Positions 1-7,118 of a DNA stretch of 9,185 nt are shown here, in pieces. A program made the translations under genes and the position numbers. How positions within the stretch are numbered: the first letter of the stretch is position 1; each line of letters starts with the position of its first letter. This stretch comes from Thermacetogenium sp. UBA5472. Its GTDB lineage: Bacteria > Bacillota > DSM-12270 > Thermacetogeniales > Thermacetogeniaceae. Location of the stretch: positions 1-9,185 of the forward strand of contig DIQC01000091.1 of assembly GCA_002426495.1 (NCBI GenBank), given 5' to 3'. Below the pieces are notes generated by a model. The model saw only the letters and a list, made by a program, of their open reading frames with translations. It was not told the DNA's origin and made no database searches.

Positions 1-1040
1 GAAAGTTTCAATCCTACAACAGGCTTATTAAAGGTAATTTTAATGTATTGAGTTTTCAGTTGGTTGGAGATTCCCCCCACTTGTTCTAAGGAGAAATTTA
101 ATTCTTCTCTTGTATCTCTATATAATGTGACTTTTTGCGCTGTTTGCCCATCTGCTATGGTATAATGGACATCCCCTTCCCATGCCTCTATATCTACAGT
201 AATCTCTTGTTCATTTTCAAAGCTCCCGCTAATAGGTAGGCTATAGACTTCTTGTCCACCTTCAATTTCGTGTTTTACTTGACCTTTTACTATCTCTGTC
301 AGCTCAACCCCCTCAGAATCCTTTAAAACTATGGCGGCGCTATTAAGGCCATTTACAATTAGATTAAAGGATAACTTAATGGCTGTAGTATTAGCTAAGC
401 CACTTACCCCACCTATGGCCTCTGCCCTATAAGTCACCTTCCTTGTTACAGAGCGGAAAATTTCCACTTGAGTTGGCTCTGTAGGGAACATATATGAAGC
501 AAAATCATTTATTTTAAGGGTTATATTCTGAGTCATAGCTGTGCTTGTACCGCTTATATTAAGGCTTATAAGCCAGGTTTTTGCATTTTGTTCATTTACA
601 TTAGTAATGCTTACTCCATCACCTGTAAGTGTGATCTTATCCGCAGTCAATCCCACTATATCCTCAGAAAATGTCAAAATTATATTTGTAGTATCGACAA
701 GTCCCCTTGCTCCGCCGAATTGTTCTGCTGTAAAGCTTGTTTCCTCTCCACGGGTATATAGGGCTACGCTTGCCGTATTGGCAACCTTATATTTACCCCA
801 ATTGGATATTTTAATTTCCACGCTTTCCCCATTGCTGATACTGCTTATATCGGTAATAGGTAGATACCATGTTTTATTGTCACTGTCACCATTATCAGTT
901 GGGGTGCCAAAAGTAATGCCATCAGCAAGAGCTGCTCCCGAAGGCAGGCTGTCTATCCCTTTGTTAAAGGTAAGTAGTATGCCTTCTGAATTCTTTTGGC
1001 CACTAGTTCCGCCAATTTGAGTTATTGTTGTAATATTTAT
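1..1040 (-). repeat. Four tandem protein repeats of about 100 residues (Ig-like, in the large surface protein)
   Basis: Each copy carries a signature like (E/T)Q(V/F/I)GG-x-SG-x4-T-x-I-x-(L/I)-TF-(N/S)-x3-GL. The Gly-Gly signatures start at residues 616, 715, 816 and 928, giving spacings of 99, 101 and 112. The copies read TQIGGTSG, EQFGGARG, EAIGGVSG and EQVGGISN, each followed by a strand such as ILLTFNK, IILTFSE, IKLSFNL or IKITFNK. The first three copies end in a tail like VEIKISNWGKY or ITLKINDFASY and then a V-x-L-Y-R-like strand; the fourth is cut by the window edge. The copies have diverged a lot at DNA level, so this is an old duplication. The fold is inferred to be a beta-sandwich; I do not name a Pfam family. 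Confidence 0.8.
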
Positions 1041-2858
1041 TTCTTCTCCATTGGGTAGGAATTGCAAGCCGTTTCCGCTGTCTATAATGGAAATACCGGC
1101 AGGTAGACTTTGGGCTGTATATAAGCTGTCAATTATTTCTACGCTGAAGGACTGGGAAGCTCCATAAGAAATAGTATATTCTTCATCCTCTGAAAACGGA
1201 AACATAGCTCGACCGTTTGCTCCTGTGGTTATTGGTTTACTCTGGCTTTCACCGCTTTTTGAAACTATATATTCTACCCCTGCTTTGGGGCTTCCATACT
1301 CATCCGCTGCATAGATATATAGGTTGTTAGATACAGGGCGAAGGAAGGATATTCGGCCTCCACCATTATTTATGCCATCGCCACTTGTAGGCTTGACGGA
1401 AAAAGACTGACCGCCATTTGGGTCGCCATTTATATCGAATTTATCTTCCTCTATTTCAAATACTCCCGGAAAGTTACCCTTTATATTTACCGAAGAGGAT
1501 TCTTCGGTGTAATCTTTTCCGTTTATTAACTCTAAGGTAGGCTCCCCTTCCCTTATATTAAACTCAGCACTTATATTGCCAAAAGTGGCAGGGCTGTAAT
1601 AAGCGCCTTTTAGACTTATAAGTCTGTTATTTCCTTGATTTGAGCCATTTAACTTTAGGGTAAAATCCCCCTTTGCTTTAAGCCCCACGCCGCCAGTATT
1701 AGAGCTTGTACTGCTGCCTCCATTGGCTAAGACATTGCCATTGCTGACGACCATCTCGCCATTTCCTTGAGCATAGATGCCTGCACCGCCGGGATTATTG
1801 CCATATTCGCCGCTGCTACCGTAGGCATCTAAGTTGCCATTATTTATATCGATTTTGCCACCATCGTCCAAATTAATGGCATTGGGAGTTTCAGTACCAC
1901 TCACATTATTATTGCCGCAAGAAACAAATAAAGATCCAAAAGAGTTTATATTTATATTTTTTACAGACTTGATACCCGGGTTGGCAGCTTCTGTGTCGGG
2001 GTTATCACCAGAGGGATTGGTAAGCTGTGTATATATAATTAAGTTTCCCTTTACATTTAAGGTTTTTAAGTTCCCTAAAATACCATCATATATATTTATA
2101 ATGCCACTTTCCACAGTAAAGGTATTGATATTGGCCTCTATGGAGCCACTGATATTATTAGCTCCGCTGGTTTTTAAAGTGTTTATATCCCCTGTAATCC
2201 TATCTAAGTTAAGTCTTCCCCCACTGGAAGATAGGCTAATATTGCCACCATTTATGCTCAAAGTCCCAATTCCAAAAGCTGTTCCATCTAAATTAAGAGT
2301 GAGATTTTCTGAGCCCTCACTATTAAGGCTTTTAAACTTAGGGTAATCATATTCAGTTGCACTAGCGGCAGATAAGATAATATGAGTCGTATTTACTCCT
2401 GCTATGATTTCACTATCAAGATAATCCTTCACTTCATCGACATCAATACTTACACTTTCTTCAACAAGCCTTAATTTCCCTATTGCCCCTTCCTTTACTG
2501 TGATTTCTGTTATTCCTGATAAATCAACATTGGTTGCATCAGCTTGCCAAATGTATTCTACACTTTCTCCGAAAAGTCCTACGGAATTAAAGTCTGAAAT
2601 CTCCGCTTCTATTCCTTTTTCCCCTTCTTCATCACCATCAATACCATCTATTATTTCTCCTAATTCTTCTGGTGGTGGCTCATAATCCCCTTCTGGTTGG
2701 CCAAGGAAAAAACCTTCACCTTCACCTACAATTGGGACTATCTGTTCCTTTTCCAGCGCCTCAAATGCATATATGGCGGATGGAGAAATTGTTGTAAAAA
2801 TCATTGCAAAGAGTAGTGCCAATGCTATTATTCTTCTCCCATGCTTTTTAATTAACAT
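1..2858 (-). CDS. Large secreted surface protein with tandem Ig-like repeats (partial, C-terminus beyond the window)
   Basis: The frame is open from ATG at 2858 through base 1 with no stop: 952 full codons plus two bases, so the C-terminus is missing. An AAGGAGG site lies 8 nt before the ATG. Residues 1-31 form a Sec signal peptide: basic start (KKHGRR), hydrophobic core, probable cleavage after AIYA. Residues 39-80 are acidic and Pro/Gly-rich. Residues about 185-450 are rich in Asn, Gly and Ser with short beta-strand-like repeats (SINGGNISL, ININSFGSL, MVVSNGNVLANGG), resembling a right-handed beta-helix. Residues about 508-575 (NLYIYAADEYGSPKAGVEY) resemble a Cna-B/prealbumin-like stalk domain. 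From about 610 at least four repeats of roughly 100 residues follow. I infer an adhesin or wall-associated protein. The anchor (SLH, LPXTG or other) is not in view. ATA, TTA and AGA codons are frequent, unlike the adjacent SLH gene. The function is not known. Confidence 0.9.
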   Translation of the reverse strand, partial: MLIKKHGRRIIALALLFAMIFTTISPSAIYAFEALEKEQIVPIVGEGEGFFLGQPEGDYEPPPEELGEIIDGIDGDEEGEKGIEAEISDFNSVGLFGESVEYIWQADATNVDLSGITEITVKEGAIGKLRLVEESVSIDVDEVKDYLDSEIIAGVNTTHIILSAASATEYDYPKFKSLNSEGSENLTLNLDGTAFGIGTLSINGGNISLSSSGGRLNLDRITGDINTLKTSGANNISGSIEANINTFTVESGIINIYDGILGNLKTLNVKGNLIIYTQLTNPSGDNPDTEAANPGIKSVKNININSFGSLFVSCGNNNVSGTETPNAINLDDGGKIDINNGNLDAYGSSGEYGNNPGGAGIYAQGNGEMVVSNGNVLANGGSSTSSNTGGVGLKAKGDFTLKLNGSNQGNNRLISLKGAYYSPATFGNISAEFNIREGEPTLELINGKDYTEESSSVNIKGNFPGVFEIEEDKFDINGDPNGGQSFSVKPTSGDGINNGGGRISFLRPVSNNLYIYAADEYGSPKAGVEYIVSKSGESQSKPITTGANGRAMFPFSEDEEYTISYGASQSFSVEIIDSLYTAQSLPAGISIIDSGNGLQFLPNGEEINITTITQIGGTSGQKNSEGILLTFNKGIDSLPSGAALADGITFGTPTDNGDSDNKTWYLPITDISSISNGESVEIKISNWGKYKVANTASVALYTRGEETSFTAEQFGGARGLVDTTNIILTFSEDIVGLTADKITLTGDGVSITNVNEQNAKTWLISLNISGTSTAMTQNITLKINDFASYMFPTEPTQVEIFRSVTRKVTYRAEAIGGVSGLANTTAIKLSFNLIVNGLNSAAIVLKDSEGVELTEIVKGQVKHEIEGGQEVYSLPISGSFENEQEITVDIEAWEGDVHYTIADGQTAQKVTLYRDTREELNFSLEQVGGISNQLKTQYIKITFNKPVVGLKL

Positions 2859-2880
2859 CTGTTTCCCTCCTTAAAGTCAT
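2848..2880 (-). other. Possible 10-codon leader ORF overlapping the start of the large surface protein gene
   Basis: ATG at 2880 is preceded by GGGAGG (2888-2893) with a 7-nt spacer. It opens a 10-codon frame, MTLRRETDVN, that stops with TAA at 2848-2850, ten bases past the main ATG at 2858 and in a different frame. The main gene's AAGGAGG site lies inside this mini-ORF, as part of its Leu-Arg-Arg codons. Ribosomes translating the leader would therefore cover the main site and finish beside the main start, an arrangement suited to translational coupling or interference. It may also be coincidence. Confidence 0.3.
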
Positions 2881-2882
2881 AT

Positions 2883-3016
2883 TTCTTCCTCCCATTTTTT
2901 CGTATAATTCTGTAAAAATAAATGCTGATTTGGGTCAGATGTACTGTCACACATTAATATGTTTTGTCAAGACCCTATGCTAAAATTATACGATGAATTT
3001 AGGCCAAAAGGAAGAA
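2883..3016. repeat. Imperfect nested inverted repeat upstream of the large surface protein gene
   Basis: Three collinear blocks pair in nested order: TTCTTCCT at 2883-2890 with AGGAAGAA at 3009-3016, TCGTATAATT at 2900-2909 with AATTATACGA at 2984-2993, and GGGTC at 2932-2936 with GACCC at 2971-2975. The middle block places a TATAAT hexamer on each strand. It could be the remnant of a small inverted-repeat element, an extended RNA structure in the 5' leader, or a regulatory dyad. No target-site duplication was recognised. Confidence 0.4.
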
Positions 3017-3146
3017 TCAGCAAGGTTGGATTCCCCAACGAAATTAACACTTGACAAAGTTAAAAACTTGTGATTTGTGTGCAAATGTTATACATGATGT
3101 GTTTTAGGCTTCTATGTACATTTGAATTTGAATCAGTGTATAAAGC

Positions 3147-3185
3147 ACAGCACGCCCATTGGCTCATTACCAAGGGGCGTACTGT
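3147..3185 (-). terminator. Long hairpin after the SLH gene, probable terminator
   Basis: The arms ACAGCACGCCC (3147-3157) and GGGCGTACTGT (3175-3185) pair over 11 bp with one G-U-type mismatch. An inner TTGG/CCAA stem closes a 7-nt loop. The hairpin begins about 37 nt after the SLH stop codon. On the minus strand it is followed by GCTTTATAC, only moderately U-rich. On the plus strand it is followed by TTTTCT, so it may work in both directions. A weaker hairpin (TGGGT-GAAA-GCCCA) lies between it and the stop codon. Confidence 0.6.
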
Positions 3186-3221
3186 TTTCTACCTCAATTA
3201 TTTGGGCTTTCACCCAGTTTT

Positions 3222-5999
3222 CTATTCATTTGTCTGTTCAATAACCAGTTCGATGTAGCGCTGGAGCATGGCACTGACTTCAGCACGTGTAGCACTGAAT
3301 TTTGGGTTGAAGAGATTATTTGTGTCGCCTATCATGATGCCTGCTTGTTGCATAGCAATAACTGATGTTTTGTATATATCGCCGATGCTGTTGTTGTCTG
3401 CATAAGTGGCTGCGTCATTGTTAATAGGCAATTTGTAATCAGTGGCCTTGGTGTAATTTGCAAATATTACTGCTATTTCCTCTCGTGTAACAGCTCTGTC
3501 CGGAGCAAACTGTTGATTGCCGATACCCTGCACGATACCTTTGCTATATGCCCACTCGATATACGTTGTGTAATATTTGTCCTTTGACACATCGGTAAAA
3601 CTATTTGCAGAGTATACCTGTGTATCCACGTCTGCCAGCCTTCCAAGTACCGTTACTAACATTCCACGAGTCATGGCAGTGTTTGGTGCAAAGGTGGTTT
3701 CTGATGTGCCTGCGAGAAGTCCTCTACCTACTACAAAATCAATAGCTTCCTTTGCCCAATGGTTATCAATGTCGGTAAACTTTGAACTGTCAATACCGCT
3801 TGTGTCTTCTGTGCCTATTATTGGCTGTTCAGGCTTTATTTCTGGCGTTGGAGGTATTATGGCAGGTGGTTTATAGCTCCCACCGCCTCCTGAGCCGCCG
3901 CCATTATCGCTGCCACCACCTCTTAATCCCGTGCCCTCAGGGGATTGCTCGATTTTAACATATTTGCTGTTGGTATAAGTTCGGCTATTAGGTGCAGTAA
4001 TATTCGCTGCGGAAACCTCGTCATTACCTGCATATACCTTATACCAATAGTCCCGCCCGAAGGATGGTGCCCTGTTGAAAGCGAATAATCCTGCATTATT
4101 TTCATTTTTGCTGTAGGCGGTGATGCTGCCGCCGTTAATGACAATGCTGTTGCCATAAAGCCCGTTGGAAAGCCGCGAGCTAAGGTTAAGTGTGCCCTTA
4201 TTTATGGTAATGGTACCTCCATTTGCCTTAAGGGTGCAAGCCATGCCCGAACTGCCCTCCTCGTCTATGGTAAGGGTACCACCCATGTCGATGGTGATAT
4301 TCTTTGCTTCGATACCTGAATAAAGATTATAAATGCTAAGATTACCATCGCCAGTCAGGGTGATATTCTTATCTCCAGAGATTCCGATACCGATTTGCCC
4401 TTGCGGGTCGTCTTCCCAGGCAAGGCCTAAGACACTGCTGCCGATAAGCTTTACTGTAAGATTCTCGCTAGCTATAATGGGGTTAAAGCTGCTCATGCCG
4501 ATTTTTGCATCCTCTAGCGTCAGGGTTTTTGTGGATGGATCATAGCTTATTTTGCCTGTGATGGCACTGCCTGTAATGTTACCCTTGTTTTCATCAGTCA
4601 CCACAATATCACCGACTATGAGTCCATAGGTGCCATAGTAATCTTGCCTTGTCAGGGTCAAGTCTTGGTCGGTTATATCTGTGTTTGATAGGACAACATT
4701 GTTGATGGTTGCAGTATTATAGCCGTTGACACTGACTTCTATGCTGTAAGTGCCTGCTAGGATATTCGTAAAACTGTATTCCCCATCGGGTCCTGTGCTT
4801 GTATTGGCAACTTCACCGCCAGTTTCATCCTTGAGTACAAGGCTGGCAGTGGTAATGCCACTGCCTGTATCACTGCCCCTGATGATGCCGCTGATGGTGT
4901 AGAAAGCACTTGGCAGGTTCACCGTCACGCCGTCAATGGCAAGAAAGCCAGTGTTTGCGCCGTTTGTGTAGGCAATGCCCGAGTTACCCCCAACCTTATC
5001 CCAAGCGGCGGTTGCATGGTTGGGAATCTTGGTGAGGGCAGTGTATTCTCCCTCTGTATAGGTAGGGATGCCCTCGGCGGGTTTATTCCACGCAATGATT
5101 ACGCCGTTTTCCTCTGTCGTAAAAGATCCTCCAGAAATCACATAAATGTCTGCATTACTGCCGTGCGCGAACACCACCGCATCGCCGCTCACCGTGGTAG
5201 TGCCAGTGGTGTAGATGGCATATCCCGTGGTGGCTCGCACCGTTCCGCCCTCCACCGTGACATTGTCAACGGCGTTGATGGCGCGGCCACTGCCTGCTGC
5301 TATCACCACAGCATCGCCGCTTACAGTGACATCTTTTGAGAAGGCGTTGATGGCGTGGCCACTGCCCGTTGCCCGCACTACAGCATCTCCACTCACCGTA
5401 ACGGCGCCAGCGGCGACAATGGCGTCACCGCCGTTTGTAGCTTCCACTACGCCCCCCTCCACCGTGACGGTACCGGCACTGTTGCCGGTGCCAATGGCGG
5501 ATTTGTTAGCACCCGTGGCCTTCACCGTGCCGGCCCTTACCGTAATACTACTGCCCAAGCTGGAGATGGTAACACTGTCTGCGGACGTCACATTGCCGCC
5601 GTTTACGACGATGGGGCCTGTGCTACTTCTGTAAATAGCTGTGCCAGTGGTAGCGGTGACACTGCCGCCGGCTGCCACTTCAAAGGTTCCGCTTTCTGTA
5701 AGGATTATCAAGCTATTGATATTGTCACCATACCCCGTGATGCTTGCCTGCCACACCACGGTTTTGCCTTCCGTGATGGCAAGCTGAAGAGTTTCTTCTA
5801 CCCCTGTTTTCAAGCCGGTCACGGTTACGGCATCCTTGCTTTCAAGAGCCGCTTCAATCTCGTTCTTGATAGTGCTGACACCCTTTCCAGTAATAGCAAT
5901 CTCGGTACTATCCGCAAAAGCCACCGTTGGCATCATGATAAGCACCATGCACACTGCTAAAAGCAGCGACAGGATTTTGCCTGTTCGTTTTGTTTTCAT
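3222..5999 (-). CDS. Secreted S-layer-homology (SLH) surface protein with beta-helix repeats and carbohydrate-binding-like region
   Basis: The 925-residue product starts at ATG 5999, nine bases after AGGAGG; an earlier in-frame start would place about 30 non-signal residues before the signal peptide. Residues 1-29 are a Sec signal peptide with cleavage after VAFA. Residues about 108-287 form beta-helix-like repeats (VTVSGDAVV, VTVEGG). Residues about 366-445 (YTISGIIRG...GPDGEYSFTNILAGTYSIEV) match the carboxypeptidase-regulatory-like fold. Residues about 452-680 (LEDAKI, NITLTGDGNLSI, GGTITINKGTL) resemble clostridial carbohydrate-binding/beta-helix modules. A Gly/Ser/Pro linker spans about 685-735. 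Three SLH domains begin near 741, 801 and 864, with TRGM, TREE and TRAE where the family has its TRAE motif. SLH domains bind pyruvylated secondary wall polysaccharide, so this protein should sit on the cell wall facing outward. It follows the DUF2442-like gene by 4 nt and is probably cotranslated with it. The ligand is unknown. Confidence 0.93.
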   Translation of the reverse strand: MKTKRTGKILSLLLAVCMVLIMMPTVAFADSTEIAITGKGVSTIKNEIEAALESKDAVTVTGLKTGVEETLQLAITEGKTVVWQASITGYGDNINSLIILTESGTFEVAAGGSVTATTGTAIYRSSTGPIVVNGGNVTSADSVTISSLGSSITVRAGTVKATGANKSAIGTGNSAGTVTVEGGVVEATNGGDAIVAAGAVTVSGDAVVRATGSGHAINAFSKDVTVSGDAVVIAAGSGRAINAVDNVTVEGGTVRATTGYAIYTTGTTTVSGDAVVFAHGSNADIYVISGGSFTTEENGVIIAWNKPAEGIPTYTEGEYTALTKIPNHATAAWDKVGGNSGIAYTNGANTGFLAIDGVTVNLPSAFYTISGIIRGSDTGSGITTASLVLKDETGGEVANTSTGPDGEYSFTNILAGTYSIEVSVNGYNTATINNVVLSNTDITDQDLTLTRQDYYGTYGLIVGDIVVTDENKGNITGSAITGKISYDPSTKTLTLEDAKIGMSSFNPIIASENLTVKLIGSSVLGLAWEDDPQGQIGIGISGDKNITLTGDGNLSIYNLYSGIEAKNITIDMGGTLTIDEEGSSGMACTLKANGGTITINKGTLNLSSRLSNGLYGNSIVINGGSITAYSKNENNAGLFAFNRAPSFGRDYWYKVYAGNDEVSAANITAPNSRTYTNSKYVKIEQSPEGTGLRGGGSDNGGGSGGGGSYKPPAIIPPTPEIKPEQPIIGTEDTSGIDSSKFTDIDNHWAKEAIDFVVGRGLLAGTSETTFAPNTAMTRGMLVTVLGRLADVDTQVYSANSFTDVSKDKYYTTYIEWAYSKGIVQGIGNQQFAPDRAVTREEIAVIFANYTKATDYKLPINNDAATYADNNSIGDIYKTSVIAMQQAGIMIGDTNNLFNPKFSATRAEVSAMLQRYIELVIEQTNE
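5139..5468 (-). repeat. Tandem 21-24 residue repeats in the SLH protein
   Basis: Residues about 178-287 hold five consecutive units of 22, 24, 23, 21 and 23 residues. They begin VTVEGGVVEAT, VTVSGDAVVRAT, VTVSGDAVVIAA, VTVEGGTVRAT and TTVSGDAVVFAH. The DNA is partly conserved: the 24-base blocks at 5271-5294 and 5343-5366 differ at one base and lie exactly 72 bp apart. Weaker units (VVNGGNVTSA, ITVRAGTVKAT) extend the array towards the N-terminus. Each unit probably makes one beta-helix turn. Copy number could vary by recombination. Confidence 0.75.
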
Positions 6000-6003
6000 A
6001 TAC

Positions 6004-6306
6004 TCATTCCTCCTTATTATTTTGGTTTTGTGTTTTATCGCTGTGAGAGAGGAGCATTCCCATAATCTCCTCCAGCGTGATGGATATCCCACTGCCCCAA
6101 CAAATTGCCTTGCCGTCGGTATAGGGCTTGCTAAAGGCTCCGCTTTCGATCAGGGCGGCAAACGCTGGTTCTCTGATTCTGTTTCCCAACTCCAGCAGAA
6201 TAGTGTGCCCACTCTCTAATGTAATGCCAAAGGTATCTCCATCAAATGCCTCTACTCGGATAATTCTTGATTCGTCCATGGCAATATGTTCAGACTCCAT
6301 TTCCAT
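6004..6306 (-). CDS. Small DUF2442-like protein, first gene of the SLH operon
   Basis: The 100-residue protein starts at ATG 6306, preceded by AGGAGGTG with an 8-nt spacer, an excellent site. A longer frame beginning at GTG 6429 would start inside the terminator hairpin of the previous gene and is rejected. There is no signal peptide or membrane segment, so it is probably cytoplasmic. The order of elements fits DUF2442: an N-terminal strand pair (IIRVEAFDGDTFGITLESGH), a hydrophobic strand (TILLEL), a helix (EPAFAALIESGAF), and a terminal I-x-W-G-x-G-I strand around W70 before a helix (LEEIMGML). The match is by eye and moderate. DUF2442 has no established biochemical role and is often found beside toxin-antitoxin-like DUF4160 genes, but none is here. 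Its stop codon is 4 nt before the SLH start, and the SLH ribosome binding site lies inside its last codons, so the two genes are very likely translationally coupled. Confidence 0.8.
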   Translation of the reverse strand: MEMESEHIAMDESRIIRVEAFDGDTFGITLESGHTILLELGNRIREPAFAALIESGAFSKPYTDGKAICWGSGISITLEEIMGMLLSHSDKTQNQNNKEE

Positions 6307-6367
6307 ATGATAAGCACCTCCTCGTCTGAATAAATAAGCTATAAAATATTCTTCTGCATCCTGCACT

Positions 6368-6395
6368 TTTATATTACCATGCCAGAAAATCAAAA
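6368..6395 (-). promoter_or_regulatory. Weak candidate promoter for the DUF2442-SLH operon
   Basis: On the minus strand TTTTGA (6390-6395) is followed after 16 nt by TATAAA (6368-6373), about 60 bases before the DUF2442 start. The -10 is good and the -35 poor, as expected for a promoter that needs an activator. The -35 coincides with the T-tract of the response-regulator terminator. Other AT-rich hexamers downstream (TATTTT, TATAGC) are alternatives. Confidence 0.3.
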
Positions 6396-6429
6396 GTGGC
6401 GAGAGTAACAAAATTGTTACTCTCGCCAC
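6396..6429 (-). terminator. Perfect 16-bp dyad, rho-independent terminator of the two-component operon
   Basis: GTGGCGAGAGTAACAA (6396-6411) and TTGTTACTCTCGCCAC (6414-6429) are perfect complements separated by two bases. The dyad starts 21 bases after the response-regulator stop codon. Read on the minus strand it is followed by TTTTGATTTTC, a usable U-tract. On the plus strand it is followed by an A/T-rich run containing seven T residues, so it may be bidirectional. Because it directly abuts the candidate -35 of the next operon, it could also act as an operator. Confidence 0.8.
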
Positions 6430-6449
6430 AAATATTTTTTTAAAAATCC

Positions 6450-7118
6450 TTATTCCTTCTCAAAACAGTAGCCTTCACCACGGGACCACTCAATTCTATA
6501 ACCACATTTCTTGATTTTTTCTCGTAGCCGATTAATTGTAGTTTTTAATGTATTGCTACTTCCCACCATGGGCTGCTTCCATACCTTTTCATATAGATAT
6601 TCTGCGCTGATAAAGCGTTCCTCGTTCTGCACGAAAATCAGTAGCAGGGAAAATTCTTTCTGGGATAGCAGTAAATCAGCACCTTCACATGTCGCCACAT
6701 CAGCAGTCACATCAAGGCAGAGTCGTCCTTTGATGATACGCTCCGGAACCTGTTGCGCACGACGCAGAAGTGCCTCTACTCTTGCAGCCAGTACTTGGTA
6801 ATCATACGGCTTTGCAAGATAATCGTCGGCGCCCAGAGAGAGTCCCCGCACGGTATCCTCGTTACTTCCTAATGCCGTTAGCATCAGTACCGGCAACTCT
6901 GTATTTTGTCTAAGCTCCTGTAGGAAGTCCAGTCCACTTCCATCGGGCAACATAATATCCAGTACCACTACATCAGGCATTTGAGTCGAAAGGCATTCCC
7001 TTGCTTCGGCAAGGTTCATGGCAATTGCAACTTCGTAGTCTAAAAGCTCCAACATATCCTTGTTAGCAATTTGGATACGAGGGTTGTCCTCAATGAGTAA
7101 TAGTTTAGCTTTAGGCAT
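6450..7118 (-). CDS. OmpR/PhoB-family response regulator
   Basis: The 222-residue product has a receiver domain (residues 1-120) and a winged-helix DNA-binding domain (about 128-220). The receiver has the acidic pair E10-D11, phosphoacceptor D54 in VVVLDIMLPDGSG, T81 and K103 in the KPY motif, so all active-site residues are present. The output domain has the Trans_reg_C pattern: LLLSQKEFSLLLIF, the SAEYLYEKVW helix, a recognition helix around NTLKTTINRLREKI, and the wing GYRIEWSRGEGYCF. The ATG overlaps the kinase stop codon by 8 bp (ATGCCTAA), with GGAGG just upstream, so the pair is translationally coupled. A strong terminator follows. It should be phosphorylated by the adjacent kinase and bind DNA as a dimer. 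The neighbouring DUF2442-SLH operon is the obvious candidate target, but that is inference from position only. Confidence 0.95.
   Translation of the reverse strand: MPKAKLLLIEDNPRIQIANKDMLELLDYEVAIAMNLAEARECLSTQMPDVVVLDIMLPDGSGLDFLQELRQNTELPVLMLTALGSNEDTVRGLSLGADDYLAKPYDYQVLAARVEALLRRAQQVPERIIKGRLCLDVTADVATCEGADLLLSQKEFSLLLIFVQNEERFISAEYLYEKVWKQPMVGSSNTLKTTINRLREKIKKCGYRIEWSRGEGYCFEKE

Larger units (their letters stand above)
2859..3221. other. Gene-free interval between the SLH gene and the large surface protein gene
   Basis: This 363-bp AT-rich stretch has no convincing gene on either strand. It holds the SLH gene terminator hairpin (3147-3185), an imperfect inverted repeat (2883-3016) and the ribosome binding site of the downstream gene. 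Promoter candidates for the minus strand are weak. A perfect TATAAT lies at 2985-2990 with a poor -35, and a perfect TTGACA at 2965-2970 is followed 17 nt later by a poor -10 (ACAGTA). No single promoter can be chosen by eye. Confidence 0.6.

Noticed and set aside
541..2685. Plus-strand open frames at 541-1020, 1834-2346 and 2500-2685
   Set aside because: They lie opposite the 952-codon minus-strand gene, lack credible ribosome binding sites and translate to low-complexity Leu/Ser/Pro strings typical of antisense shadows.
3051..3095. Plus-strand promoter from TTGACA at 3051-3056
   Set aside because: No suitable -10 lies 16-18 nt downstream and no plus-strand gene follows.
3070..3365. Two short plus-strand frames across the SLH gene 3' end
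   Set aside because: They cover the terminator hairpin and the antisense of SLH codons, with no ribosome binding site and no recognisable domain.
3577..5960. Plus-strand frames and a short minus-strand frame (3923-4156) inside the SLH gene
   Set aside because: All are alternative-frame shadows of a gene with clear signal peptide, linker and SLH domains. The repeat DNA itself creates long stop-free stretches.
6000..6092. Longer SLH start at 6092
   Set aside because: It would overlap the DUF2442-like gene and put about 30 charged residues before the signal peptide. ATG 5999 has an AGGAGG site and a clean signal sequence.
6307..6429. Longer DUF2442-like start at GTG 6429
   Set aside because: It begins inside the terminator stem of the previous gene and has no ribosome binding site, while ATG 6306 has a near-perfect one.
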